From Halorubrum trapanicum (lineage in GTDB: Archaea > Halobacteriota > Halobacteria > Halobacteriales > Haloferacaceae), in NCBI RefSeq assembly GCF_017873555.1, contig NZ_JAGGKE010000008.1:91708-155707 (forward strand): a stretch of DNA of 64,000 bases, in the 5' to 3' direction. Positions 35,372 through 43,718 of this stretch are shown in pieces (positions within the stretch are counted from its first letter, which is position 1; each line of letters opens with the position of its first letter). A model generated the notes under the pieces. It was not told the origin of the DNA. It did not search any database and was given only the letters and a program-made list of their open reading frames with translations. The position numbers were made by a program, and so were the translations under genes.

Positions 35372-35418
35372 CCGTCGGACCGGACGTTTAATCACCGTGC
35401 TCAGCGTTGGCACACGGC

Positions 35419-35805
35419 ATGAACGACGTACCCGTCGACCGGCTCATGTCGACCGACCTCACCACGATCGGCCGAGGAGCCGCCGCGGCCGACGCGGCGA
35501 AAAAGATGCGCGAGACCGGCGTCAGCTCGATTCTCGTCGTGGAATCCGACGGGACGCTGGCCGGCCTGATCACCGCGACGGACTTCGTCGCGCTCGTCCG
35601 CGACAACGATCCGAAGGACCGGACGCCGGTCGAGGCGTTCATGACGACCGACGTCGTCACCGTGAGCCGCGACGACACCGTCGCGGAGCTGGCGGAACCG
35701 ACCGCCCACGGATACACCCATCTCCCGGTGACCGACGGCGACGGCAGACCGATCGGGATGGTGTCGACGACGGACCTCACGGCGTACCTCTCGCAGGCGG
35801 GGTGA
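35419..35805 (+). CDS. CBS-domain protein
   Basis: 128-residue protein made of two tandem CBS domains (about 8-62 and 72-128), which bind adenosyl ligands or sense energy charge. The ATG at 35419 is chosen over an upstream TTG because it is the first normal start and adds nothing to the domain if extended. The conserved pattern VSTTDLTAYLS ends the second domain. No catalytic domain is fused. A second CBS-pair protein follows at 35897. Role unknown. Confidence 0.8.
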   Translation: MNDVPVDRLMSTDLTTIGRGAAAADAAKKMRETGVSSILVVESDGTLAGLITATDFVALVRDNDPKDRTPVEAFMTTDVVTVSRDDTVAELAEPTAHGYTHLPVTDGDGRPIGMVSTTDLTAYLSQAG

Positions 35806-35896
35806 CGGGTCGGTCCCGCCCCGGACGGAACGGAGGCGCGGTCGCCGGGGCTGTGCGTTCCGGAAGAGTAATGAGACACGGTAACACACGACGGAT

Positions 35897-36271
35897 ATGG
35901 ATCTCGACGACAGAACCCGCGTCGCGGACGTGATGTCGGCGCCGCTGGAGACGATCGGGGCGGACGTACCACTCCGAGAGGCCGCCCGACGCATGCGGGA
36001 TCAGGACATCAGCGCGCTCGTCGTGACGACCGGCGGCGGGTGCATCGTCACGCAGAGCGACGTCGTCGGGGCGGTCGCCGACGAGCGCGACCTCGCGGCG
36101 ACGACGGTCCGCGACGTGATGACCGAAGACGTCGAAACGGTGACGCCGGACCTCATGATGCAGGAGGTCGCCGCGATGATGACGATGTACGGCGTGAAAC
36201 ACCTCCCGGTCGTCGACGACGACTACGTTGGGATGGTCTCCTCGACGGACATCGCCGAACACCTCTCCTGA
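35897..36271 (+). CDS. CBS-domain protein
   Basis: 124-residue two-CBS-domain protein. Signature segments are RVADVMSAPLETIGAD, GGCIVTQSDVVGAVADERD, and MMTMYGVKHLPVVDDDYVGMVSSTDI. It is related to, but not a recent duplicate of, the neighbouring CBS protein at 35419. The first adenosyl site contains one cysteine. It may respond to nucleotides or SAM and partner with other proteins. Confidence 0.82.
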   Translation: MDLDDRTRVADVMSAPLETIGADVPLREAARRMRDQDISALVVTTGGGCIVTQSDVVGAVADERDLAATTVRDVMTEDVETVTPDLMMQEVAAMMTMYGVKHLPVVDDDYVGMVSSTDIAEHLS

Positions 36272-36314
36272 GACGGGTTCGGGGCGCGACTCCCGACCGG
36301 CGGCGGATCGCTCC

Positions 36315-37562
36315 TCAGAACAGCAGCAGCGGCAGCCCGGCGACCACGCCCACGGCGATCAACAGGAGGTTCCAGAGGAACACCGGCCGGACCAGCTCCC
36401 GCGCGATGCTCGCGGCGAAGGCGGTCTTGATCAGAATGCTGGCGGCGGTGCCGGCGACCACGCCCGCGACCGCGGTGTCGACGCCGATCTGTCCGGTACC
36501 CAGCAGCGAGACCGCCGTGGTCGTCGAGGTCCCCGAAGACACCAGTCCGGCGAGGAAGGAAGTGGCGACGAACCCGCCGGCGCCGAACGTCTCCTCGGCG
36601 ACCGCGGAGGCGAGCAGCACGACGAGGAAGAGAGCGCCGAAGGTGAGGGCGTTGCCGAGGCTGAACGGCGAGGTCAGCTCCGCCTCCAGGTTCGTCCGCC
36701 AGTCGCTTCGCCACACGGCGACGCCGATCCCCGCGAGGGTGATCGCGCCCAGGGGCGCGCCGACGACGAGCGCCGCCTCCGGGACGAAGACGGCCACCAC
36801 CGCGGCGTTCCGGAACGCCATCGCCGCGTTCGCGAGGAGGATCGAACCCACCGCTATCTCGCCGAGATCCGTCCGCCCCTTCGCGCGCTTGGCCATCTCG
36901 GCGACGACCGCCGTCGAGTTCACCAGCCCGCCGAAAAAGCCCGTGACGGCGTAGCCGCGCCCCTGATACCGCTTCACCAGCACGTAGTTGACGAACCCGA
37001 TGGCGCTGACCGCGACCACGAGCGACCAGACGAGCCGCGGCTGGACCGCGTTCCACGGGTCGATGGTCTCGGCGGGCAAAAGCGGGAAGACGACGAACGC
37101 GAGGATGGTGAACTCCACCGCGCTGCGGACCTCCTCGCGGGAGAGTCCCCACGCGAACTCGTGGAGTTCGCGCTTCAACACGAGCAGCAGCGACGATAAC
37201 ACCGCCACCGTCACCGACTCGATGAACAGCCCCTCCGCGACGAGGACCCCGACCCCGTAGGCGACGAGCATCGACGCCGACGTCGTCAGCGAGAGACCGT
37301 CGACGGCTTCCTCCACGAAGCTTCGGACCGCCAACAGCACCGCGCTGGCGACCACCAGTACGCCGCCCACGACGAGCAGGCCCGGCTCGTCGAGCAGCGA
37401 GAACACCGCGGCCGCGAGGCTGATGAGCGCGAACGTCCGGATCCCCGCCGACTTCTGTGACCACTCGCGCTCCAGCCCGAGGAACATGCCGAGCGCGGTC
37501 GCCAAGACCAGCTTGGCGACGTTCGTCTCCAGGTAGACGAACGGGTCGACCGCGTCAATCAC
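36315..37562 (-). CDS. MgtC/DUF4010-family membrane protein
   Basis: 415-residue integral membrane protein with about ten to twelve hydrophobic helices. The N-terminal third resembles MgtC/SapB proteins (LATALGMFLGLEREWSQKSAGIRTFALISLAAAV), and the remainder belongs to the DUF4010 type with GGLVNSTAVVAEMA and LVSSGTSTTTAVSLL segments. Ion or solute transport is likely; the substrate is unknown. It starts with GTG at 37562 (VIDAVDPFVYLETN). About 100 bases upstream is a palindrome that may be an operator. Confidence 0.78.
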   Translation of the reverse strand: MIDAVDPFVYLETNVAKLVLATALGMFLGLEREWSQKSAGIRTFALISLAAAVFSLLDEPGLLVVGGVLVVASAVLLAVRSFVEEAVDGLSLTTSASMLVAYGVGVLVAEGLFIESVTVAVLSSLLLVLKRELHEFAWGLSREEVRSAVEFTILAFVVFPLLPAETIDPWNAVQPRLVWSLVVAVSAIGFVNYVLVKRYQGRGYAVTGFFGGLVNSTAVVAEMAKRAKGRTDLGEIAVGSILLANAAMAFRNAAVVAVFVPEAALVVGAPLGAITLAGIGVAVWRSDWRTNLEAELTSPFSLGNALTFGALFLVVLLASAVAEETFGAGGFVATSFLAGLVSSGTSTTTAVSLLGTGQIGVDTAVAGVVAGTAASILIKTAFAASIARELVRPVFLWNLLLIAVGVVAGLPLLLF

Positions 37563-37659
37563 CGCCGACCACCTCGCCGCGACCGTCCTCTCCGACCGGA
37601 CCCCGGTGATCCGTCTCGTCTCCTCGCCGTCATGGTCGTTCCTACCCGTCGGTCACGTC

Positions 37660-37673
37660 TATAGCTTGCTATA
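37660..37673. promoter_or_regulatory. Palindrome upstream of the MgtC/DUF4010 gene
   Basis: TATAGCTTGCTATA is a perfect 6-bp inverted repeat with a 2-base spacer in an AT-rich patch of otherwise GC-rich DNA. It lies about 100 bases before the gene on the minus strand. It could be an operator for a dimeric regulator or part of a promoter. Confidence 0.35.
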
Positions 37674-37718
37674 TAGTACTATGTATTCGCTGGCGGTTTC
37701 GGGGACCCGACGCCGCTC

Positions 37719-38681
37719 CTACCGGTTCGTCGGCTCCCGCGGGAGGTCGAGCGCCTCCGTCAGGTCGTGTTCCTCGCCGGTGATGAGGTAGAGGACGTCC
37801 TCCAGGATGACCGCGAGTTCGGGCAGCTCGCGCACCGCGAGGAAGGTGATCGCGATGAGCGCCACGACCGCCAACAGCTGGCTCATGATGCGGTCGGAGA
37901 TGAGGAAGGAGACCCGATACGGGTCGGTCGCCCCGAACATCGTCAACACGAGATCCGGGTACCAGTGCATGTACTGGTTGCCCGCCACCACCGAGATGAA
38001 CGTCGTCCGGAGGATGTTCAGGACGTAGATGAGCGGAATCGTCACCCCGAGCGCGCGGAGCTTCCGGGAGAGCGGCGCCTCGACGGCGGCCACGAGGCCG
38101 CCGAAGATGGCCATGCTCCCCAGTCCGGTACACGCCAGCACGATGTGGATGACGACGGTGTGGCCGTCCGCGAGGGTCCACGAGTACGCCGCGTCGTACC
38201 CCTCGCGACTCGTCACCGCCTCCGGCGCGTACCCGAGGAGGTCGATGAGCATCCCCGTCTGCGTCGCGACGACCTCGATGAGGACCCGACGGGGTTCCGG
38301 GACCGCGATCCCGGCGAACGTGAACGCCGGAATCGTCTCGAACGGCAGGTAGATGAATAACATGATTGCGATGGCCCGAGTGAGGGTGAAAAGCGACGCG
38401 CGCCCGTCGTACAGGAGGTACCCCGCGTACACACTGGCCGGAAAGCCGACGAGCGCGAGGATCGACTCCACGTAGCTCTGGTGTTCGAACGCGAAGTACG
38501 GCACGGTCGAGAGCCAGAAGAGGCCGAACAGCGCCCACGTCGCGGCCGCGAGGGTGCGGCCCGCGGACAGTCCGCGGCTGTCCAGCAGCCACGCCGTCGC
38601 GAAGAGGACCGCGACGATCCACGCGAACGTGAACGTGTCGGGGATCACGCTCAACACCGCCGGCACGCCGTGGCCGAACAT
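37719..38681 (-). CDS. artA: Archaeosortase A
   Basis: 320-residue membrane transpeptidase-like protein that processes PGF-CTERM tails of surface proteins and helps attach them to a membrane lipid. About eight hydrophobic helices are predicted. The catalytic set is conserved: Cys184 in HIVLACTGLGSMAIFG, Arg225 in YVLNILRTTF and Arg264 in LISDRIMSQ. The spacings equal those of the residues known to be essential in the Haloferax enzyme. It is single and not linked to a lipid gene. The large surface protein at 50700-53891, with its PGF-like tail, is a plausible substrate. Confidence 0.92.
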   Translation of the reverse strand: MFGHGVPAVLSVIPDTFTFAWIVAVLFATAWLLDSRGLSAGRTLAAATWALFGLFWLSTVPYFAFEHQSYVESILALVGFPASVYAGYLLYDGRASLFTLTRAIAIMLFIYLPFETIPAFTFAGIAVPEPRRVLIEVVATQTGMLIDLLGYAPEAVTSREGYDAAYSWTLADGHTVVIHIVLACTGLGSMAIFGGLVAAVEAPLSRKLRALGVTIPLIYVLNILRTTFISVVAGNQYMHWYPDLVLTMFGATDPYRVSFLISDRIMSQLLAVVALIAITFLAVRELPELAVILEDVLYLITGEEHDLTEALDLPREPTNR

Positions 38682-38860
38682 GTCCGTACGGTCCGTCGTC
38701 GTCGAATAAAGCCCTTGTCGTTGCGTGCGACACCGCCGTCAGCGCGTCGGACCGGGACGGCGCTGCTCCGCCGCGCGTCGTGCTGTCTGCTCGATACGAG
38801 AACTTACCGCTCCTCGCTGTCGGCTCGCGGCGTGTCACGCCGCTCGCTCAATATGAGGAG

Positions 38861-39313
38861 CTACCGCTCCTCACTGTCGAGCACGCGGATCTGGTCGCCG
38901 CGGACCGTCACCGGAATCGGGACGGTCGCCTCGTACAGCTCGACGGTCACCTGGTCTTTGCCCTCGTCGATCCGCTGGACGCGCGCCTTCTCGCCTTTGA
39001 ACGGCCCGGCGATCAGCTCGACGATGTCGCCCTCGGCGATCCCCTCCACGTCCGGGGTCGGCGAGAGGAAGTGCTCGACCTCCGAGAAGGGGCTCTCGGC
39101 GGGACCGTCGCCGCCCTGAATGACGCCGTTAGCGTGCGGGATCTCGTCGAGGATCCGGCCGAACGCAGCGCCGTCGGTGGCCTCGACCATCACGTAGCTC
39201 GTGAGCTGGTCGGGGGCGATGACGGCCTGGATCTCGGGCGTCTCCTTCTCGGCGAGCATGTCCGCGACGGTGCGCTCCTGGCTCGCCGTCGTCTTGACCG
39301 AGTAGATCGGCAT
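38861..39313 (-). CDS. nusG: Transcription elongation factor Spt5/NusG
   Basis: 150-residue archaeal Spt5: an N-terminal NGN domain (about 1-85, opening MPIYSVKTTASQERTVADML), which binds the RNA polymerase clamp, and a C-terminal KOW domain (about 92-145, with VELIAGPFKGEKARVQRIDEGKDQV). The start overlaps the secE stop by 1 base (TAATG). The gene ends in LDSEER. The same DSEER-stop pattern recurs 57 bases farther on in the same frame, so the 3' end has been duplicated. Its position after ftsZ1 and secE is normal for haloarchaea. Confidence 0.93.
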   Translation of the reverse strand: MPIYSVKTTASQERTVADMLAEKETPEIQAVIAPDQLTSYVMVEATDGAAFGRILDEIPHANGVIQGGDGPAESPFSEVEHFLSPTPDVEGIAEGDIVELIAGPFKGEKARVQRIDEGKDQVTVELYEATVPIPVTVRGDQIRVLDSEER

Positions 39314-39489
39314 TACGCGCCGACCCCCGGGAGCAGGCTCATGATCGCAAAGATCAGGAAGCCGATGAACCCGATGAGCAGGATCCCGGCGCCGGCGATC
39401 TTCGACACCTGGAGGAACTCGTCGGTGCTCGGCGTGCTCGCCAGCTTCAGCACCCGAATGTAGCTGTTGAGATCGTACGGAACGTCCAT
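39313..39489 (-). CDS. secE: Protein translocase subunit SecE (Sec61-gamma)
   Basis: 58-residue tail-anchored gamma subunit of the SecYEG channel. A short amphipathic stretch (YDLNSYIRVLKLASTPSTDEFLQVSKI) is followed by a single hydrophobic helix (GAGILLIGFIGFLIFAIMSLL) and the tail PGVGA. This is the standard archaeal SecE design. The gene is below common length cut-offs but is intact, in frame, and coupled to nusG by TAATG. The secE-nusG order is the usual archaeal one. The ATG is at 39489. Confidence 0.9.
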   Translation of the reverse strand: MDVPYDLNSYIRVLKLASTPSTDEFLQVSKIAGAGILLIGFIGFLIFAIMSLLPGVGA

Positions 39490-39550
39490 GTTACCAGCGG
39501 ATTCGAGACGAGACGGTTTTTACCTTTTGATGCGCCCCTGCGCGGTCGGA

Positions 39551-40708
39551 CTACTCCACGTAGTCGATGTCCTCGACGTCGTTGGGAGCGCTCCCCTCCG
39601 GCGGCTCGCCGTTGTTCCCGTAGATCTGCGGCGACTCGACGCCGGTCACGACGATCATCGTGCGCATCTCGCCCTCCAGCTCGTCGTCGACCGAGGTCCC
39701 CCAGATGATCCGCGCGTCGGGGTCGATCCGGTCGTAGATCTCCTCGACGACGCCCTCGGCCTCCTCGATGGACATGTCGGTGCCGCCGGTGACGTTCACG
39801 AGCGCGGAGTTCGCCCCGGAGATGTCGACGTCGAGCAGCGGCGAACGCAGCGCCGACTTCACCGAGTCCTGCGCCTTCGAGTCGGAGTCGGACTCCCCGA
39901 GTCCGATCATCGCGACGCCGCCCTTCTCCATCACGGTCCGGACGTCGGCGAAGTCGAGGTTCACCAGCCCGGGCATCGTGATGAGTTCGGTGATCCCCTT
40001 CACCGACCGCATCAGCACCTCGTCGGACACCTTGAACGCCTGCCGGACCGGGAGCTTCCCGACCGCGTCGAGCAGGCGGTCGTTGGGGACGACGATGACG
40101 GTGTCGCTCACGTCGCGGAGCCGCTCTAAGCCGGCTTCCGCGTTCGTCCGCCGGACTTCGCCCTCCGCCGTGAACGGCGTCGTGACGATGGCGATAGTGA
40201 GCGCGCCGGACTCGCGGGCGGCCTTCGCGACGACCTGCGCCGAGCCGGTCCCCGTGCCGCCGCCCAGCCCGGCCGTGACGAACACCATGTCCGAGCCGTC
40301 GATGGCGTCCTGGATCTCCTCTTGGGACTCGATGGCGGCCTCCTCGCCCACCTGCGGGAGCGAGCCGGCGCCGCGGCCCTGCGTCTTCTGCTGGCCCATG
40401 AGGATCTTCGTGTCGGCCTCGATGTTGACGAGGTGCTGGACGTCGGTGTTCGCGGCGACCAGCTTCGCGCCGTGGATCCCCTCCTCAGTCATGCGGTTGA
40501 CCGTGTTGCCGCCGGCGCCTCCGCAGCCGACGACCGTGATGTTCGTCTGGAGGTCCTGGAGGACGTCCTGTAGCTCGTCGTCGGTCATCGTTCCGGTCTG
40601 TGGCGGCGCGCCGGCGCTCCCTCCGGCGGCGCTCTCGCCGGCTCCCCCGGCGTCCGCTGCGGGGGCCTCTTCGGCTTCGTCGATGGCGTCCTCTACGATG
40701 GAGTCCAT
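39551..40708 (-). CDS. ftsZ1: Cell division protein FtsZ1
   Basis: Tubulin-like GTPase that forms the mid-cell ring. 385 residues. The nucleotide-binding loop is [15 protein letters not shown] near residue 58, the tubulin signature is [16 protein letters not shown], and the T7-loop segment is [16 protein letters not shown] Gly/Ala-rich acidic extension of about 40 residues precedes the core, and the C-terminal tail ends in DVEDIDYVE. Linkage to secE and nusG identifies this as the FtsZ1 type, which organises the ring, rather than FtsZ2. A TATA-like region on the minus strand lies near 40734-40745. Confidence 0.92.
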   Translation of the reverse strand: MDSIVEDAIDEAEEAPAADAGGAGESAAGGSAGAPPQTGTMTDDELQDVLQDLQTNITVVGCGGAGGNTVNRMTEEGIHGAKLVAANTDVQHLVNIEADTKILMGQQKTQGRGAGSLPQVGEEAAIESQEEIQDAIDGSDMVFVTAGLGGGTGTGSAQVVAKAARESGALTIAIVTTPFTAEGEVRRTNAEAGLERLRDVSDTVIVVPNDRLLDAVGKLPVRQAFKVSDEVLMRSVKGITELITMPGLVNLDFADVRTVMEKGGVAMIGLGESDSDSKAQDSVKSALRSPLLDVDISGANSALVNVTGGTDMSIEEAEGVVEEIYDRIDPDARIIWGTSVDDELEGEMRTMIVVTGVESPQIYGNNGEPPEGSAPNDVEDIDYVE

Positions 40709-40733
40709 TATATGGTGTCGTTGCGACCCGGAC

Positions 40734-40745
40734 GTATTTATTTTT
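40734..40745 (-). promoter_or_regulatory. TATA region of ftsZ1
   Basis: On the minus strand AAAAATAAATAC lies about 30 bases before the ftsZ1 ATG, in a short AT-rich patch. This fits a leaderless or very short-leader promoter and suggests ftsZ1 is transcribed separately from dtdA. Confidence 0.5.
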
Positions 40746-40856
40746 GCCCGTTCGTCTGACGCGAGTCGGACGCCAAAATCGCCGGCATTCGCGCCCGATC
40801 GCCCGAGTACGGCCGCTCGGTCCGATATCGGACGATCGATGTCATTTATAAATCAC

Positions 40857-42287
40857 TCAGTCCAGCGCGTCGCCGTCGATCGGGAACCGATCCGTCCGCG
40901 TCCGCGACACGTCGCCCGGCTCGACGGTCTCCCCGTCGACGTCGACGGTCTCCCCGTCGGCGAGCCGTCCGAACGCCGGTCCTTCCGGGACGCCTCGTTC
41001 GGCCGCCAAACCCGGATCGAACGCCGTTTCGCGGGCGACGACCGCCCCTTGCTCGGGGAGCGCCTCGACCGCGTCGTAGCCCGCCTCCAGCACCGCCGCC
41101 AGTCCCTCGACGAGATCCTCGTACCCCGGTGTACCCGGGGCCGTCGCGAACGCGACGCTCTCGGCCGCGCGGGTCCCTCCCTGCTCCGTGTCGAACGCGA
41201 CGGCGACGGACTCGACCGCCTCTCGGGCGGCGTCGGCGTCGAGTCCCTGCGCCCGCGCGAGCAGATCCGTCGGGAGGTCGCGGACGCGGACCGCGTCGCC
41301 GATCGCGTCGACGTCGCCGTCGGCTCCGGCGGCCGCGACCGCCTCGGCCGCCTCGTCGACGACCGCACCGAACCGCAGTCCCTCGTCGACGGGACCGATC
41401 GCCGCCTCCAGCCGCTCGACGAGCGGGAGCGGCGCGTCGCCGACCTCGCGGACCCACGTCTCGCTCACGACCCGGTGGCCGAGGTCCTCGACGACCGCGG
41501 CGAGGTCGGGGTGGTCTCCGTCGACCACGGCGTGGTCGGCCCGACTCCGCTCGAAGGCGGCGTCGATCACCTCGCGGTTCGCCGCGGGCGCGCCGAGGTC
41601 GGCGAGCGCCCAGTCGGCGCCGACGTGGCCCACCCCCCACTCGGTCTCGCGGACGATCCGGGTGAACCGCGGCGCGTAGTGGCCGCCGCCGAAGCCGACG
41701 ACGTGGCGGGGGCGACCCTCGGAACCATCGGACAGGTTCGCGCCCGTCCCGCGGAGGTCGAGGACTGCGCGCGCGACCGCCCGGGCCGCCTCCGGGTCCT
41801 CCCACTGCGGCTCGTCGGAGCCGAGTTCGACGAACAGCGACGGGGCGGAGACGTCGGTCGGTCCGTGGTGCGTGCACTCGATGCCGACCTCGTACCCGTC
41901 GGGCGCGTGTCGCGCGAGCGCCTCGACGACGCGCTTCTCCGCGCCCGGCGCGGCCCGCGCCAGCGACTCCGGCTCGCCGCCGTACTCGGCGCCGCCGAAG
42001 TTCCCGGTGACGTGTGCGGTCAGCAGCTCCCCGGTCTCGCCCGAGTGTCTGGAGACGAACGCGAGGAACGCCGGGTCGCAGTCGAACGCGGCGACCGGGT
42101 CCGACAGGCGGATGTGGAGGTCGTCGAACTCGCGGAGCTCGAACCCCGCCGTCCGGTAGTAGGTCCCGCCGCCGTCTGCGTCCGGGAGCGAGTCGTCCTC
42201 GCGAGCCTCCCAGTTACCGACCTCCAAGAGCCGCTCGCCGATGTGCGCCGAGGCGCTGTCGGCCCGGCTGACGACGATCGCTATCAC
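40857..42287 (-). CDS. dtdA: D-aminoacyl-tRNA deacylase
   Basis: Archaeal-type (DTD2) D-aminoacyl-tRNA deacylase, which recycles tRNA mischarged with D-amino acids. The start is read as GTG at 42287, giving VIAIVVSRADSASAHIGE, the normal beginning of this family. An ATG 84 bases upstream would add a low-complexity Gly/Ala stretch with no family counterpart. Conserved parts include LTAHVTGNFGGAEYGGEP, GIECTHHGPTDV and VGFGGGHYAPRFT. At 476 residues it is longer than most relatives; the last 150 residues form an Ala/Asp/Glu-rich extension typical of the haloarchaeal version. Confidence 0.85.
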   Translation of the reverse strand: MIAIVVSRADSASAHIGERLLEVGNWEAREDDSLPDADGGGTYYRTAGFELREFDDLHIRLSDPVAAFDCDPAFLAFVSRHSGETGELLTAHVTGNFGGAEYGGEPESLARAAPGAEKRVVEALARHAPDGYEVGIECTHHGPTDVSAPSLFVELGSDEPQWEDPEAARAVARAVLDLRGTGANLSDGSEGRPRHVVGFGGGHYAPRFTRIVRETEWGVGHVGADWALADLGAPAANREVIDAAFERSRADHAVVDGDHPDLAAVVEDLGHRVVSETWVREVGDAPLPLVERLEAAIGPVDEGLRFGAVVDEAAEAVAAAGADGDVDAIGDAVRVRDLPTDLLARAQGLDADAAREAVESVAVAFDTEQGGTRAAESVAFATAPGTPGYEDLVEGLAAVLEAGYDAVEALPEQGAVVARETAFDPGLAAERGVPEGPAFGRLADGETVDVDGETVEPGDVSRTRTDRFPIDGDALD

Positions 42288-42383
42288 GCCACCCGCTCCG
42301 CCGCCCGCGACCGAATACCCGTCGGTTCCGGTCTCCGGGACCGACCCCGCCGCGTTCGCACCGACCGCCACCGGTCCCCCGCG

Positions 42384-43334
42384 CTACGGCAACAACAGGT
42401 ACACGAAGACGCCGTAGCCGACCGTGAGGACCGCGCCGTCGATCCGGGTGATCCGCTCGCCGTACGCCATCAGGCCGACGGCGCCCGCCGTGAACGCGAG
42501 CAGCGCGGGGAACTCGAAGCCGCGGACGCCCGGGGCGACGCCGATGGGGGTCACCACCGCGACGATGCCGATGACCGCGAGGACGTTGTAGATGTTCGAG
42601 CCGACGACGTTGCCGACGCTGAACTCGGCCTCGCCGCGCACCGCGGCGACGACGCTCGCGGCCAGTTCGGGCAGCGACGTGCCGAGCGCCAGCACCGTGA
42701 GTCCGATGAAGATGTCGGAGAAGCCGGCGGCCGACAAAAGCGACTCGCCGCCGTCGATCAGCCACCGCGAGCCGAGCACGAGCGCGACGATGCCGCCGAC
42801 CACCATCGCGACGTCGCGCGCCTTCGCGTCGGGCATCGCGTCCCGCTGTTCGTCCGAGATGGCCGACTGGTTCCGCTGGACGTTGCGGAGGACCGCGGCG
42901 GTGAACACGACGAGCGCCGCCAGCAGCACGACGCCGTCGACGAGACCGATCCGCCCGTCCCAGCCGAGACCGACGAGCAGCAGCGCGGCCAGCACCATGA
43001 ACGGGACGTGCCGGCGGAACACGGTGTCGGAGACGTCGAGCGGGCGGATCAGCGCGGAGATCCCCAACACCAGCCCGATGTTGGCGATGTTCGAGCCGAC
43101 GATCGCGCCGAGTCCGATGTCGGTCGACACCGTGACCGCGCCGAGCAGGGAGACGAAAAGCTCCGGGGCGGTCGTCGCGAACGCGACGACGGTGACGCCG
43201 ACGGTCGACGCCTTCAGCCCCACGGCGAGCGCGAGGTCGCTCGCGCCCGCGACGAGCAGTTCGGCGCCGGCGTACAGGAGGGCGACGCCGCCGGCGATCA
43301 ACAGCAGTTCGACGAGTGGCGACCCGGGCAGCAC
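42384..43334 (-). CDS. Cation/Ca2+ exchanger (CaCA superfamily)
   Basis: Membrane antiporter of 316 residues with two repeated halves and about ten helices. Each half carries the alpha-repeat signature: GVTVVAFATTAPELFVSLL with GAIVGSNIANIG in the first, and GLTVLALGTSLPELAASVV with GNVVGSNIYNVL in the second. This is the sodium/calcium exchanger family. No ATG is available. The GTG at 43334 begins right before the first helix; a TTG nine codons earlier would add an arginine-rich piece. Ion specificity, calcium or sodium/proton, is not determined. Confidence 0.88.
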   Translation of the reverse strand: MLPGSPLVELLLIAGGVALLYAGAELLVAGASDLALAVGLKASTVGVTVVAFATTAPELFVSLLGAVTVSTDIGLGAIVGSNIANIGLVLGISALIRPLDVSDTVFRRHVPFMVLAALLLVGLGWDGRIGLVDGVVLLAALVVFTAAVLRNVQRNQSAISDEQRDAMPDAKARDVAMVVGGIVALVLGSRWLIDGGESLLSAAGFSDIFIGLTVLALGTSLPELAASVVAAVRGEAEFSVGNVVGSNIYNVLAVIGIVAVVTPIGVAPGVRGFEFPALLAFTAGAVGLMAYGERITRIDGAVLTVGYGVFVYLLLP

Positions 43335-43412
43335 GGCTCCGGGTTCGCGTCGCCGTTTCAAAAGGGTCGTGATCCCCGGTCGCTCGGGAGGACGCCCGCT
43401 ATCGCTCCGCGA

Positions 43413-43607
43413 TCAGGCGTGCGCCGACCGGAACTCGCCGTGTTTCACGCCGAGCGCGAACGCGATTCCCCCGAAGACGAGCATCGACGGGACGACCATC
43501 ATCAGCGTCGTCTGAAGCGCCATCGGCGTGGCGACGATCAGCCCGGCGGCGCCGATCGCGACGATCAGTACGAGCACCGCTACCGCGCGCGGAAGGTCGA
43601 ACTCCAT
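43413..43607 (-). CDS. Small two-helix membrane protein
   Basis: 64-residue protein with hydrophobic helices at about 8-30 and 35-55 and a short cytoplasmic-type start MEFDLPRA. Codon use and the ATG are normal, and the tail GVKHGEFRSAHA is charged. It is typical of small haloarchaeal membrane proteins of unknown role. It lies between the exchanger and the PhzF-like gene on the same strand but with gaps of 78 and 111 bases. Confidence 0.6.
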   Translation of the reverse strand: MEFDLPRAVAVLVLIVAIGAAGLIVATPMALQTTLMMVVPSMLVFGGIAFALGVKHGEFRSAHA

Positions 43608-43718
43608 GCCCGAAGTACGTCGCGAGCGATCCTAAACGTTCGGTCCGCGGTGCCGGCTTCCGGTGCGGGGCGAGGAGCCCGGGTCGGAGCGACGCCGTCC
43701 GCGGCTCCGCGGCCGCGC

